Source: Gemmatimonadota bacterium
GTDB taxonomy: Bacteria > Gemmatimonadota > Gemmatimonadetes > Longimicrobiales > Gaopeijiaceae
DNA length: 64,000 nt
Assembly (NCBI GenBank): GCA_041390125.1
Contig: JAWKQN010000007.1
Coordinates: 268,375-332,374 of the forward strand
Direction of reading: 5' to 3'
The notes under the pieces: model-generated
Database searches by the model: none
Told to the model about the DNA's origin: nothing
Seen by the model: the letters and a program-made list of their open reading frames with translations, nothing else
Translations under genes and position numbers: made by a program
Shown: in pieces, positions 9,231-20,500 of the stretch
How the letters are laid out: each line of letters begins with the position of its first letter
Position numbering within the stretch: the stretch's first letter is position 1

Positions 9231-11144
9231 ATGGGCCATGGGCTCTCCGATCCGGCACTGACGTTCGCCGTCGCGCTCGCCGCCGGGGTCATCGCGCAAG
9301 CGATCGCCCACCACCTGCGGCTGCCCGGCATCGTCGTCTTCCTGCTCGCCGGGGTCCTGCTGGGCCCCGACGTCGCCAACGTCATCCGTCCCGAGACCAT
9401 GGGCCACGGGCTGGAGATGCTGGTGGGGCTGGCCGTGGCCGTGATCCTCTTCGAGGGGGGCCTCAACCTCAACATCGATCGCCTGCGCCGCGAGGCGACC
9501 ACGATCCGCCGGCTCATCACCGTGGGCGCGGTCGTGACGGCCGTCGGTGGCGCGTTGGTCTCGCACCTGTTCATGGGCTGGGAGTGGCGCCTGTCGGTGC
9601 TGTTCGGCACGCTCGTGATCGTGACCGGCCCCACGGTGATCACGCCGTTGCTGCGCCGGATCCGCGTCAAGAAGTCCGTGCAGACGGTCCTGGAGGCGGA
9701 AGGCGTCCTCATCGACGCGGTGGGCGCCATCATCGCGGTCGTGGCGCTGGAGGTGGTCGTGGCCCGCAGCGGCACCGAGGCCGCGCAGGGGCTGCTCGGC
9801 ATCCCGTCCCGCCTGCTGGTGGGGGCGGTGGTGGGAGCGGTGGGTGGGTTCTTCCTCGGTCTGTTGCTCCGCTATGAGCGCCTGGTCCCGGACGGGATCC
9901 AGAACATCTTCACGCTGGCCCTGGTGCTGGTGCTCTTCGAGGTCAGCAACTGGGTGGTGGCCGAGAGCGGCATCATGACCGTGGCCGTGGCGGGGCTGAT
10001 CGTCGGCAACATGAACACCACCGTGGACCGCGAGCTGCGCGAGTTCAAGGAGCAGCTGACCGTCATGCTGGTCGGGCTGTTGTTCGTGCTCCTGGCCGCC
10101 GACGTCCGCATCCGCGAGGTCCTGGACATCGGCTGGCGCGGCGTGTGGACCATCCTGGCCCTGATGCTGGTGGTGCGACCCATCAACGTCTGGATCTGCT
10201 CCGCCGGCTCCGCCCTGACCCGTCCCGAACGGATGTTCATCAGCTGGCTGTCCCCCCGCGGCATCGTGGCCGCCGCGGTCGCCTCGCTGTTCGCGCAACG
10301 CCTGACGGACGAGGGCTTCGCAGGCGGCACGCAGCTCCAGGCGCTCGTGTTCATGGTGATCGCGATCACCGTGCTGGTGCAGGGGCTGAGCGGCGGGTGG
10401 GTGGCGAGCCGCCTGGGTGTGCGGCGCCCGAGCCACCAGGGGACCGTGATCGTGGGCGCCAACGCCGTGGGGCGGGCGCTGGCCCGCGCCCTCACGCGTG
10501 CCAACCACGAGGTGCTGCTGGTGGATTCCAACGCGCGCGAGGCCCGTCTGGCCGAGGAGGACGGGCTCACGGTGCTGTTCGCGAACGCCATGGAGGAGCG
10601 CACGCTGCAGCGCGCGGATGTGGAAGGCCGCCGGGCCATCGCCGCGGTGACCCCCAATCCGGACGCGAACCTGCTGATCGCGAACCAGGTGCGGGAGGCG
10701 ACGCGGGGTCCCAAGACGTATGTGACCCTCGGGCGCGGCAAGGCCGGCGCGCGCGCGCGCCGCATCCGCAGGGACGGGCACGACATCCTGTTCGGACGCG
10801 AGATCGAGATGGGGCAGTGGAACCACTACCTCGAGCAGGGCACGGCCGAGATCGAGACGTGGCGCTACCGCGGGCCGTCCGAGGACGACGAGGTCGAGGT
10901 GGCCGTGCTGTCGGGACTGGGTCATGGCCCGCACCTGATCCCCCTGACGGTCGTGCGGGGCACGCGCGCGGAGCTGGTGGACCAGGAGACGGAGGTGCGC
11001 GTGGACGACGAGGTGACGTTCATGGTGCACCACGAAGCGGACACGGACGTCGAGAACCTGCTCAAGGTGGCCGGTTGGGAGCGCGTGGACGCGCCCGATC
11101 CGCAGCCGGAGACCACCGAAGGCGTGGGGGTGGGCCCGGCCTGA
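9231..11144 (+). CDS. monovalent cation/H+ antiporter (CPA1 type) with C-terminal TrkA/RCK domain
   Basis: 637 residues. The first 400 are a multi-helix exchanger core with ILFEGGLNLNI, VTGPTVITPLLRR and WLSPRGIVAAAVASLFA, matching NhaP-like sodium/proton exchangers. Residues about 405-520 form a TrkA-N/RCK domain starting VIVGANAVGRALARAL, a nucleotide-binding Rossmann glycine motif, followed by a TrkA-C-like end (VRVDDEVTFMV). The fusion suggests cation flux gated by a bound nucleotide or second messenger. The ATG at 9231 has AGGAG about 7 bases upstream; earlier in-frame ATGs give a non-conserved leader. It diverges from the AlkA gene with about 130 bp between them. Confidence 0.88.
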   Translation: MGHGLSDPALTFAVALAAGVIAQAIAHHLRLPGIVVFLLAGVLLGPDVANVIRPETMGHGLEMLVGLAVAVILFEGGLNLNIDRLRREATTIRRLITVGAVVTAVGGALVSHLFMGWEWRLSVLFGTLVIVTGPTVITPLLRRIRVKKSVQTVLEAEGVLIDAVGAIIAVVALEVVVARSGTEAAQGLLGIPSRLLVGAVVGAVGGFFLGLLLRYERLVPDGIQNIFTLALVLVLFEVSNWVVAESGIMTVAVAGLIVGNMNTTVDRELREFKEQLTVMLVGLLFVLLAADVRIREVLDIGWRGVWTILALMLVVRPINVWICSAGSALTRPERMFISWLSPRGIVAAAVASLFAQRLTDEGFAGGTQLQALVFMVIAITVLVQGLSGGWVASRLGVRRPSHQGTVIVGANAVGRALARALTRANHEVLLVDSNAREARLAEEDGLTVLFANAMEERTLQRADVEGRRAIAAVTPNPDANLLIANQVREATRGPKTYVTLGRGKAGARARRIRRDGHDILFGREIEMGQWNHYLEQGTAEIETWRYRGPSEDDEVEVAVLSGLGHGPHLIPLTVVRGTRAELVDQETEVRVDDEVTFMVHHEADTDVENLLKVAGWERVDAPDPQPETTEGVGVGPA

Positions 11145-11266
11145 GCTTGGCGCGTTGGCCGTCGGGCCTGGCGGTGGCGCGGGCCCCGAAGGAGGGCGCC
11201 GGGGTGTCCCGACCCGCCGGTCCGGATCGTTCCCGTGAAGGGTGGGCTCCCGAACGGAGGACGCGC

Positions 11267-11740
11267 ATGAGACGGACGAGGCGGGGCTGGAGCGCGGTGT
11301 GGGTCTTCGCGCTCTTCGGCGGCTGCACGGACCCGGGCACGGATCCCGATGCCCTGTTCAGCGCCGATGCGCGCACGCTCGCCAGCATCGAGGGGTCCCT
11401 GCTCGAGACCACGCTCCGGATCCACAACGACCGCGCCGAGACGCGCACGTTCGTGTGGGGCGGATGCTGGAGCGGCCGGGTGTTGCGCCTGTACGAGCCC
11501 ACCCGGCCCGCGCGCCCGGTGTGGGACGGTGCGGTTCCTCCAGGCGCGGCGTGCTCCGCCGTGCGCATCGAGCTGCCCGTTCCGCCTGGAGGCACGGAAG
11601 CCGTGGTCCGGCAGGACCGGGTCCAGGAGCTGTTGGGGGACTCGCTGGCCCCCGGTCCCTACCGCGTCACGCTGGCTCCTTCGTTCCAGGGCTTCAGCGG
11701 ACCGGAGATCGACCTCGGGGTGTTCCGGCTGGACCCGTAG
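11267..11740 (+). CDS. small predicted lipoprotein with Ig-like / BsuPI-like fold
   Basis: 157 residues from an ATG preceded by GGAGG. A short signal peptide ends FALFGGCTD, a plausible lipobox. The rest is beta-rich, with alternating strands such as LETTLRIHNDRAETRTFVW and PGPYRVTLAPSFQGFSG. The arrangement recalls the BsuPI proteinase-inhibitor-like sandwich, but that is inference from pattern only. No enzyme motif is visible. It sits alone between the exchanger and the DUF5996 gene. Confidence 0.6.
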   Translation: MRRTRRGWSAVWVFALFGGCTDPGTDPDALFSADARTLASIEGSLLETTLRIHNDRAETRTFVWGGCWSGRVLRLYEPTRPARPVWDGAVPPGAACSAVRIELPVPPGGTEAVVRQDRVQELLGDSLAPGPYRVTLAPSFQGFSGPEIDLGVFRLDP

Positions 11741-11968
11741 GAGGCCACGGTGCGCCTCCGGGATCTGCGTCCTCGTGACCGGATCCCCTCTCGAACGCGA
11801 CCTTGGGCGTTGCGAGGACGGGGTGCGCGCAGCGACTGTGGGCGGACGCGGTCGAGAGCCGGAGGTGATCGCGTACCGGTGCGGGCACACCGCGCCGACC
11901 GCCGCCGTCCAGGGACCGTCGCTCCGCGGGTCCCGCACACCCCCGACCCGAACGCGAGGACGCCCACC

Positions 11969-12910
11969 ATGCCCGCATCCGCCTGGCCCGAGCTCCGCTG
12001 GGACGACTGGAAGGACACCTGCACGACGCTGCACCTCTATACGCAGATCGTGGGCAAGGTGCGCGTAGCGCGCACGCCGTGGGTCAACCACTCCTGGCAC
12101 GTCGCGCTGCACCCGACCCCACGCGGCCTCACCACAACGCCCATCCCCGACGGTCAACGCACGTTCGCGATCGACCTGGACTTCATCGACCATCAACTCA
12201 ACGTCCTGACCTCGGACGGAGCAGTCGCGGAGATGGAGCTGGTCCCGCGTTCAGTCGCCGAGTTCCACGCCCGGCTGATGACGCTCCTGGACGGGATGGG
12301 TCTGACCACCCGCATCCACGGGACCCCCAACGAGATCCCGGACCCGATCCCGTTCGCGGAGGACGAGGTGCATGGCGCCTATGATGCGCAGGCGGTGGCG
12401 CGCTTCCACCGGGCCCTGGACTCGGCGACGCGGGTCCTGGAGGACTTCCGGGCCCGGTTCCTGGGGAAGGTGAGCCCCGTCCACTTCTTCTGGGGCAGCT
12501 TCGACCTGGCGGTGACCCGCTTCTCCGGGCGCAGAGCGCCAGCCCATCCCGGCGGGATCCCGCATCTGCCCGATGCGGTCACGCGGGAGTCCTATTCGCA
12601 CGAGGTGAGCAGCGCGGGGTGGTGGCCCGGGGGAGCGATGCTGCCGGAAGCCATCTTCTACAGCTACGCCTACCCCACGCCCGCCGGCTTCGCGGAGGCG
12701 GCGATGCCCGACGGCGCGCGTTGGCTGCCCGAGCTCGGCGAGTTCATCCTCCCGTACGAGAACGTGCGGACCAGCGCGGATCCGGATGGGTCCATCCTGA
12801 CGTTCCTCGAAGCCACCTATGCGGCAGCCGCGGAGGCCGCGCAGTGGGACCGGGACGCGCTCGAGTGGTCGGGTCGCGGCGCGACACCGATCGGGGTGCC
12901 GCCCTCCTGA
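11969..12910 (+). CDS. DUF5996 family protein
   Basis: 313 residues. It begins WPELRWDDWKDTCTTLHLYTQIVGKVRVA and contains VNHSWHVALHPTPRGLTT, IDLDFIDHQLNV, HFFWGSFDLAVTRFSGRRAP and EVSSAGWWPGG, which are the diagnostic blocks of DUF5996. The family is soluble, common in environmental bacteria, and has no known function. Many conserved Trp, His and Asp residues suggest an enzyme or ligand-binding protein. The ATG at 11969 has GAGGA 9 bases upstream. No operon partner is evident. Confidence 0.85.
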   Translation: MPASAWPELRWDDWKDTCTTLHLYTQIVGKVRVARTPWVNHSWHVALHPTPRGLTTTPIPDGQRTFAIDLDFIDHQLNVLTSDGAVAEMELVPRSVAEFHARLMTLLDGMGLTTRIHGTPNEIPDPIPFAEDEVHGAYDAQAVARFHRALDSATRVLEDFRARFLGKVSPVHFFWGSFDLAVTRFSGRRAPAHPGGIPHLPDAVTRESYSHEVSSAGWWPGGAMLPEAIFYSYAYPTPAGFAEAAMPDGARWLPELGEFILPYENVRTSADPDGSILTFLEATYAAAAEAAQWDRDALEWSGRGATPIGVPPS

Positions 12911-12918
12911 GCGAACGA

Positions 12919-12953
12919 CCGGACGGGAGCGTCTGGCACGGCCCACCGTCCGG
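12919..12953 (+). terminator. possible terminator hairpin after the DUF5996 gene
   Basis: CCGGACGG (12919-12926) pairs perfectly with CCGTCCGG (12946-12953) across a 19-nt loop, starting 9 bases after the stop codon. No T-run follows, so it could equally be an mRNA 3' stabiliser. Confidence 0.4.
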
Positions 12954-13133
12954 AGCCGCACGACCGCTCCCGACCCTGCTTCCGTCGTGCGGCCCGATCG
13001 CGACCGATACACGAACGCACGGCAGCCGCCCCCGAGAAACGGGCAGCCTTGAACGGCATGTGCGTTGCGCCTCCTCCGTCCCGAGGCCGAGGGGCGGGTC
13101 GCCGCTCGGTGCCCGGATCCCAAGGAGGAAGGC

Positions 13134-13307
13134 ATGCTGGAAATCGCGATCGGTGCGCTCATCATCTCCGTCATCGCCGGCGGACTCGGCTTCAGCGGGA
13201 TCTCGGCCGGCGCAGCGAAGATCGCCAAGATCGCGTTCGGCGTGTTCCTGGTGATTGCGATCCTGGCCTTCCTGTTCGCGCTCGGTGTGGGGGCGCTGAT
13301 CTTCTGA
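13134..13307 (+). CDS. DUF1328 family small membrane protein
   Basis: 57 residues. An excellent ribosome-binding site (AAGGAGGAAGG) lies just before the ATG at 13134. The sequence MLEIAIGALIISVIAGGLGFSGISAGAAKIAKIAFGVFLVIAILAFLF shows two helices separated by a glycine/alanine-rich turn, the pattern of the DUF1328/YtjA family. These proteins are small inner-membrane proteins, often induced under envelope stress, with no defined activity. Confidence 0.88.
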   Translation: MLEIAIGALIISVIAGGLGFSGISAGAAKIAKIAFGVFLVIAILAFLFALGVGALIF

Positions 13308-13314
13308 CGCGCAC

Positions 13315-13338
13315 CCGCGCCGGGAGGTACCGGCGCGG
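13315..13338 (+). terminator. terminator hairpin after the DUF1328 gene
   Basis: CCGCGCCGG (13315-13323) pairs perfectly with CCGGCGCGG (13330-13338) around a 6-nt loop, 7 bases after the stop codon. No T-run follows, which is common in very GC-rich genomes. Confidence 0.6.
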
Positions 13339-13362
13339 AGCGTCGGGGCGACCCCTCGAGGG

Positions 13363-13392
13363 TTGACCCCCGGGCCGACCCGTGGACAAGAT
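13363..13392 (+). promoter_or_regulatory. possible sigma-70-like promoter for the M28 peptidase
   Basis: TTGACC at 13363-13368 and CAAGAT at 13387-13392 are spaced 18 bases apart and lie 44 bases upstream of the ATG at 13436. They are the best -35/-10 pair in the intergenic region, but each hexamer has mismatches. Confidence 0.35.
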
Positions 13393-13435
13393 GGCGCGTC
13401 CCCTGTGATCCCCCGCGCGCGAGACGCTCGAGCGA

Positions 13436-15589
13436 ATGCGGACACGACGGTACCGCCGGCTCGGCCCGGTGGCCCTGCTGCTCCTGGCGGCGTGCGACTC
13501 CCCGCCACCCCGGCTGCCCGGCTTCTCGAGCGCGACGGCGGAGCGGCAGGCCGCGATCGAACGGCGTCTCCTCGGGACCCCGGACGGTCGCCGGATGCGC
13601 GAGGATCACGCGCGCCTCGCGGCGGCGCCCCACGCGGCCGGGACCCCCGCGAACACGGAGCTCGCCGATCGGTTCGCGGAGCGGCTGCGGGAGTTGGGCT
13701 TCGACTCCATCCTGTATGCCCGCTACGACGTCCTGCTCCCGCGTCCCGTCGAGCGCAGCCTCACCGTGGTCTTCCCCGATACGGTCCCGCTCCGGCTCGA
13801 CGAGCCACCGCTGCCGGACGACCCCGATCCGACCCCCACGGACCTGCTGCCGCCCTTCAACGCCTTCTCGGCGGACGGAGACGTCACGGCGGAGGTCGTC
13901 TACGTCGGGTGGGGCCTGCCGCAGGACTACCGGACCCTCGATTCGCTCGGGATCTCGGTGGCGGGCAAGATCGTGCTCGCGCGCTACGGCCGGAGCTGGC
14001 GTGGCATCAAGCCGCGTCTGGCCGCCGAGCGGGGAGCCGTGGGCGCGCTGCTCTTCTCGGATCCGGCCGACGACGGGTTCAGCCAGGGGCCGGTGATGCC
14101 GGAGGGCAGGTGGCGGCCGGAGCACGGCGTGCAGTCGGGCTCGGTGCTCGACATGCCGCGCCATCCCGGGGATCCGCAGACGCCCGGCACGCCTTCGCGA
14201 GCCGGGGCCGAGCGGATTCCGCTGGAGGAGGCCACGACGGTGCTCCCGATCCCGGTCCAGCCGATCTCCTACGCCGCGGCGCGTCCGCTCCTCGAGCGCA
14301 TCGGCGGGCGGCGCGCTCCCGACGCGTGGCAGGGCGGGCTGCCGCTGGAGTACCGGATCGGGCCGGGACCGGGCGTGGCCCACCTGCGTCTCCGGTTCGA
14401 CTGGTCCGTGCGACCGATCGTGAACGTCGTGGGCCTGCTGGTGGGGGTCGAGGAGCCCGACCGTTGGGTGCTCGTGGGCGGGCATCGCGACGCGTGGAGC
14501 TACGGAGGTCGGGATCCCGTCAGCGGCACCGTGTCGCTGCTGGAATCGGCCCGCGCGCTGGCCGGGGCCGCCCGGCGCTCACCGCTGCGACGCACGGTCG
14601 CGGTCGCGAGCTGGGACGCGGAGGAGTACGGCCTCATCGGGTCCACGGAGTTCGGTGAGGAGTTCGCGGACGTGCTTCCCGGCCGCGTCGTCGCCTACCT
14701 GAATCGCGAGAGCTACACCCAGGGCGCGTTCAGCGCCGCGGGCTCCCACGCCCTCCAACCCCTGGTCAACGACGTCGCCCGGCGCGTGGCGATGCCGGGT
14801 GCGGAGGGGCCCTCCGTGCAGGAGGCCTGGAGCGAAGCGAGCGCACCCGAAGCGCGCGTGAGCCACGGCGGTTGGACCGACGTCCGCCTCGACGCGCTCG
14901 GGTCGGGGAGCGACTACACCGTCTTCCTCGATCACCTCGGCATCCCGTCGCTGGACGTCGGGTTCTCCTCTCCCAACGGCGTGTACCATTCGCGCTACGA
15001 CACACACGCGTTCTTCGTCGAGCACGGGGATCCGGGATTCGAGACCGGTGAGCGGCTGGCCGAGGTCGTCGCGCTGCTCGTGGCCCGGCTCGCCAACGCG
15101 GACGTGCTTCCGCTCGACTACACGGCCACGGCCGAGACGGTCGAGCGCTACCTGGACGAGGTGGATGCGGAAGCCGAGGCGCGCGGCCTGCGCCTCGACC
15201 TTTCGGGCGTGCGCCGCGCCAACGACCGGCTCGCGTTCGCGGCAGCCGGCTTCAATGCGGCGGTCGACCGGGTGCTGGCCCTGCCGCCGGAGGAGCTGGA
15301 GGCGCGCGCCCCCCTGGTCCGGGAGCTCAACGACCTGCTCCTGGCGGTCGAGCGCGACTTCCTGCATTCCGAGGGGCTGCCACGCCGTCCCTGGTACCGC
15401 CATCTGCTCTATGCGCCGGGCTACGACACCGGATATGGCGTGAAGACCCTGCCCGGCGTGCGGGAGGCGGTGGAGCGGGGAGCGCTGCCGGAGGCGCGCA
15501 TGATGGCCGACGCGTTGGAGGCAGCGCTGCTCCGTGCGGTGGAGCGCCTGAGCGCGGGGTTGGAGCGCACGAAGGGCCTCGACTCCTGA
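13436..15589 (+). CDS. M28 peptidase, glutamate carboxypeptidase II-like, predicted lipoprotein
   Basis: 717 residues with signal sequence and lipobox LLLLAACDS. A PA domain (about residues 120-310) precedes the peptidase core, and a helical dimerisation-like region follows from about 580. Zinc ligands align with human GCPII: His350 in GGHRDAWSYGG, Asp360 in GGRDP, catalytic Glu396 and Glu397 in WDAEEYGLIGSTE, and His518 in VYHSRYDT. The fifth ligand, Asp453 of GCPII in YINADS, is Glu425 here (YLNRES), an unusual swap. The enzyme should trim peptides from the C-terminus or act as a dipeptidase outside the cytoplasm. It is transcribed alone toward the ABC exporter. Confidence 0.9.
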   Translation: MRTRRYRRLGPVALLLLAACDSPPPRLPGFSSATAERQAAIERRLLGTPDGRRMREDHARLAAAPHAAGTPANTELADRFAERLRELGFDSILYARYDVLLPRPVERSLTVVFPDTVPLRLDEPPLPDDPDPTPTDLLPPFNAFSADGDVTAEVVYVGWGLPQDYRTLDSLGISVAGKIVLARYGRSWRGIKPRLAAERGAVGALLFSDPADDGFSQGPVMPEGRWRPEHGVQSGSVLDMPRHPGDPQTPGTPSRAGAERIPLEEATTVLPIPVQPISYAAARPLLERIGGRRAPDAWQGGLPLEYRIGPGPGVAHLRLRFDWSVRPIVNVVGLLVGVEEPDRWVLVGGHRDAWSYGGRDPVSGTVSLLESARALAGAARRSPLRRTVAVASWDAEEYGLIGSTEFGEEFADVLPGRVVAYLNRESYTQGAFSAAGSHALQPLVNDVARRVAMPGAEGPSVQEAWSEASAPEARVSHGGWTDVRLDALGSGSDYTVFLDHLGIPSLDVGFSSPNGVYHSRYDTHAFFVEHGDPGFETGERLAEVVALLVARLANADVLPLDYTATAETVERYLDEVDAEAEARGLRLDLSGVRRANDRLAFAAAGFNAAVDRVLALPPEELEARAPLVRELNDLLLAVERDFLHSEGLPRRPWYRHLLYAPGYDTGYGVKTLPGVREAVERGALPEARMMADALEAALLRAVERLSAGLERTKGLDS

Positions 15590-15622
15590 GCGGTGCGGTA
15601 GACGATCGATCCCGAGGCACAG

Positions 15623-15667
15623 GGTAGCACCGGCGCCGGCCCTGCATCGACGGGACGCCGTCCGGTG

Positions 15668-15672
<5 letters not shown>
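15623..15672. terminator. bidirectional terminator-like inverted repeat between convergent genes
   Basis: GGTAGCACCGG (15623-15633) pairs perfectly over 11 bp with CCGGTGCTACC (15662-15672) around a 28-nt partly structured loop. It lies between the converging M28 and ABC genes and includes the last bases and stop codon of the ABC gene. Confidence 0.5.
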
Positions 15673-17482
<1,810 letters not shown>

Positions 17483-17512
17483 GGCCTGGTGGGTGGAGGC
17501 GGGGGGAAGCCT

Positions 17513-17520
17513 GGAATCTA
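17513..17520 (-). promoter_or_regulatory. putative -10-like element for the ABC exporter
   Basis: The minus strand reads GCTAGATTCCAGG, with TAGATT at 17520-17515. It is 30 bases upstream of the ATG, a normal distance for a -10 box. No obvious -35 is present. Confidence 0.35.
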
Positions 17521-17540
17521 GCAGGGCCGCGGCGTGAGGC

Positions 17541-20500
17541 TCATCCCACCGGTGCGCGACCCGCGGCCACGAGCGCCGCGTTCAGCCGCGCCAGGGCCCC
17601 CGTGCGGATGGTGTCCATCCGCGCCTGGGCGTCGGCCAGCCACTGCTGATAGAGCGCGAAGACCTCCAGCGTGGCATCGGTCGGCGGCTGATCCGTCCCG
17701 CTGGCGTACCCGGCCAGGCTCATCAGCTTGGCGTAGAGCTGCCGTGGCCAGCGCAGCGAGTCCTGACCGGCGTTGCCGCCGGTCAGGCGCAGATCGATCA
17801 GGCCCATCTCCAGGTCGATGAGCTCGCGGTCCAGGACGGCGGCCGTGCGCAACACGGCCTCCGCGCCGGCCGCGTCCGCCTCCAGCTCGTCCACGCGGGC
17901 GCGCAGGATCTCGATCTCGTCGATGAGATCCGCGACGGCGTTCGTGCGGTCGCGGATGTCGCGGATCAGGGCCACCTGCGCCTCGATGTCCGCCAGGCTC
18001 CCGGTGGCGGTGGGGTCCTTCCGTACCTCCAGCGGCGTCTCCAGCGTGCGACCGTCGATGCTCACCCGCACGGTGTAGCGTCCGGGCGGCGCGAGCGGGG
18101 CGACGCCTCCGCCCTCCGGCGCGGGACGCCAGCCGTCGGCGTTCAGCTCCACGTGCTCGTGCTCGAGCGGCTGCGTGCGCAGACGGGGCGTGCGCGAGGC
18201 GTCCTCCTCCAGATCCCAGTGCAGACGATTGATCCCCGCCCGCAGCCGGTTCAGCGGCGCGCGGCGGATCACCGTCCCGCTCGCGTCCACCACCTCCAGG
18301 CGCGCGTCCCGGGGCGTTTGCGCCACCCACAGGTTCAAGGAGGCGCCGTAGGTGGGATTGCGCCCGGCGGCCGGATCCTCCGGTTGGCTCTGGGGCGCCT
18401 CCTTCATGTGGAAGCGGTAGGCGGGTCGGGCCGCGAAGAGATGCGCGTCCCGCGCGAGTGCGGCGGTGTCGAGCTGCTGCAGGGCCGTGACGTCGTCCAG
18501 GATCCAGAACCCCCGACCGTACGTGGCCACGACCAGGTCGTTGAAGTGGGGCTGGATCTCCAGCCAGTGGACGGGCGCGCGCGGCAGGTTGGCCTGCAGC
18601 GGCGTCCAGGAGCCGCCGTCGTCGAAGGAGACGTACAGACCGTTCTCGGTCCCGAGGTAGAGCAGGCCCGGCCGCACCGGATCCTCCCGGACGACGTGGA
18701 CGTAGCTGAACGTACCGACCGGGATGCCGTCCGCGATGGAGGTCCAGGTGCGGCCGTAGTCCGCGGTGCGATACACGTACGGACGGGTGTCGCCGAGCTG
18801 GTGCAGGTCCACGGTCACGTAGGCCGTTCCATCCGCGTGGCGGGACGGCTCGACGTTGGACACCGTGCCCAGCGGCGGCAGCCCTTCGAGACCGGCCGTG
18901 ACGTCCGTCCAGGTGGCCCCATCGTCGCGGGTGACGTGCACCAGACCGTCGTTGGAGCCCGCCCAGATCACGCCGCGCTCGCGCGGCGACTCCGCGATGG
19001 CGAACAGCACCGACGCGTAGGTCGGGCTGACGTCGTCCGGGGTCAGGCCACCGCTCTTCTGCTGCAGCGTGGGATCGTCGGTCGTCAGGTCGGGGCTGAT
19101 GACCTCCCAGGTCTGCCCGCCGTTGGTGGTGCGGTGCACGTGCTGGCTGCCCACGTACACGCGCGTGTGGTCGTGCGGGGAGATGGCGATGGGGAAGGTC
19201 CACTGGAAGCGGTACCGCAGCGGACCCGCCTCCCACCCTTCGGGATTGTCCGGCCACACGCTCACGGTGCGAGCCAGCCCGGTCCGGTGGTCGTAGCGTT
19301 GCAGGATGCCCTCGTAGCATCCGGACCAGACGACGTCGGGCTCGACCGGATCGGGCACGGCGAAGCCGGACTCGCAGCCGCCGACGGAATGCCATTCCCC
19401 GATCGGGATGGTTCCCCCCGTCAGCGAGTTGGACGGCCCGGCCATGGAGGGCCCGTCCTGGCGGTTGCCGTAGACGCCGTACGGAATGCGGCTGTCCGTG
19501 TAGACGTGGTACATCTGGGCGATGGGCAGCCGGGGGCGGGTCCACTGCCGCCCGCCGTCCACCGTGATGCTCACCCCGCCGTCGTGCCCGACGATCTGGC
19601 GGTCGGGATCGAGCGGATCGATCCACATGTCGTGATGGTCCCCACCGGGAGTGCCGCGCTGGAAGCTCTCCCCGCCGTCGCGGGAGACCAGGAAGCGGGT
19701 CGCGAGCGTGTAGACCACGTCGGCGTCCGTGGGCGAGGCCACGATCCGCGTGTAGTAGGCGGGCCGTTGGTTGAGCGCGTGCTCCCGGCTCACGATCCTC
19801 CACGTGCGGCCGCGATCGTCGCTGCGCCACAGCACACCGTGCTGGGGATCCACGTCGCCCACGGCCCGGTTGGCGTTCGTCTCGATGAGCGCGTAGAGCC
19901 GCGCCGGGTCGGCCGCCGACATCGCCAACCCGATCTTGCCCACGTGCTCCTCCGGCAGACCGTTGCCCTCGAGGCGGGTCCACGTGTCGCCCCCGTCCCG
20001 GGTGGCGAAGATCCCGCTTCCGGGGCCCCCGCTCCACCGGCCCCACGTGCGGATCCACATCTGCCACGTGGAGGCGTACAGCACGGACGGGTCCTCCGGG
20101 TCCATCTCCAGGTCGTAGGCGCCCGTGCTGTCGTCCACGAACAGCACGCGGTCCCAGGTTTCGCCACCGTCCCGCGTTCGGAAGACGCCGCGTTCCTCCT
20201 GCGGACCATAGAGGTGCCCGAGCGCGGCCACATAGACCGTGTTGGGATCGCGGGGATGGATGCGGATGCGTCCGATCCGTCCGGTCTCGGCCAGCCCCAT
20301 GTGCGTCCAGGTGCGCCCGCCGTCGAGCGAACGGAACACACCGGCTCCGATGGAGACGTTGGAGCGGATGTGCGCTTCGCCCGTGCCCACCCACACGATG
20401 CTCGAGTCCGACGGTGCCACGGCGAGCGCGCCCACCGACATGACGTCCTGGTCGTCGAAGACGGGCGTCCAGTGCACGCCGCCGTCGGTGGTCTTGAAGA

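Noticed and set aside
8469..11033. Very long open frame on the minus strand opposite the cation/H+ antiporter gene
   Set aside because: It is an artefact of high GC content; its translation is low-complexity and the plus strand codes a clear antiporter.
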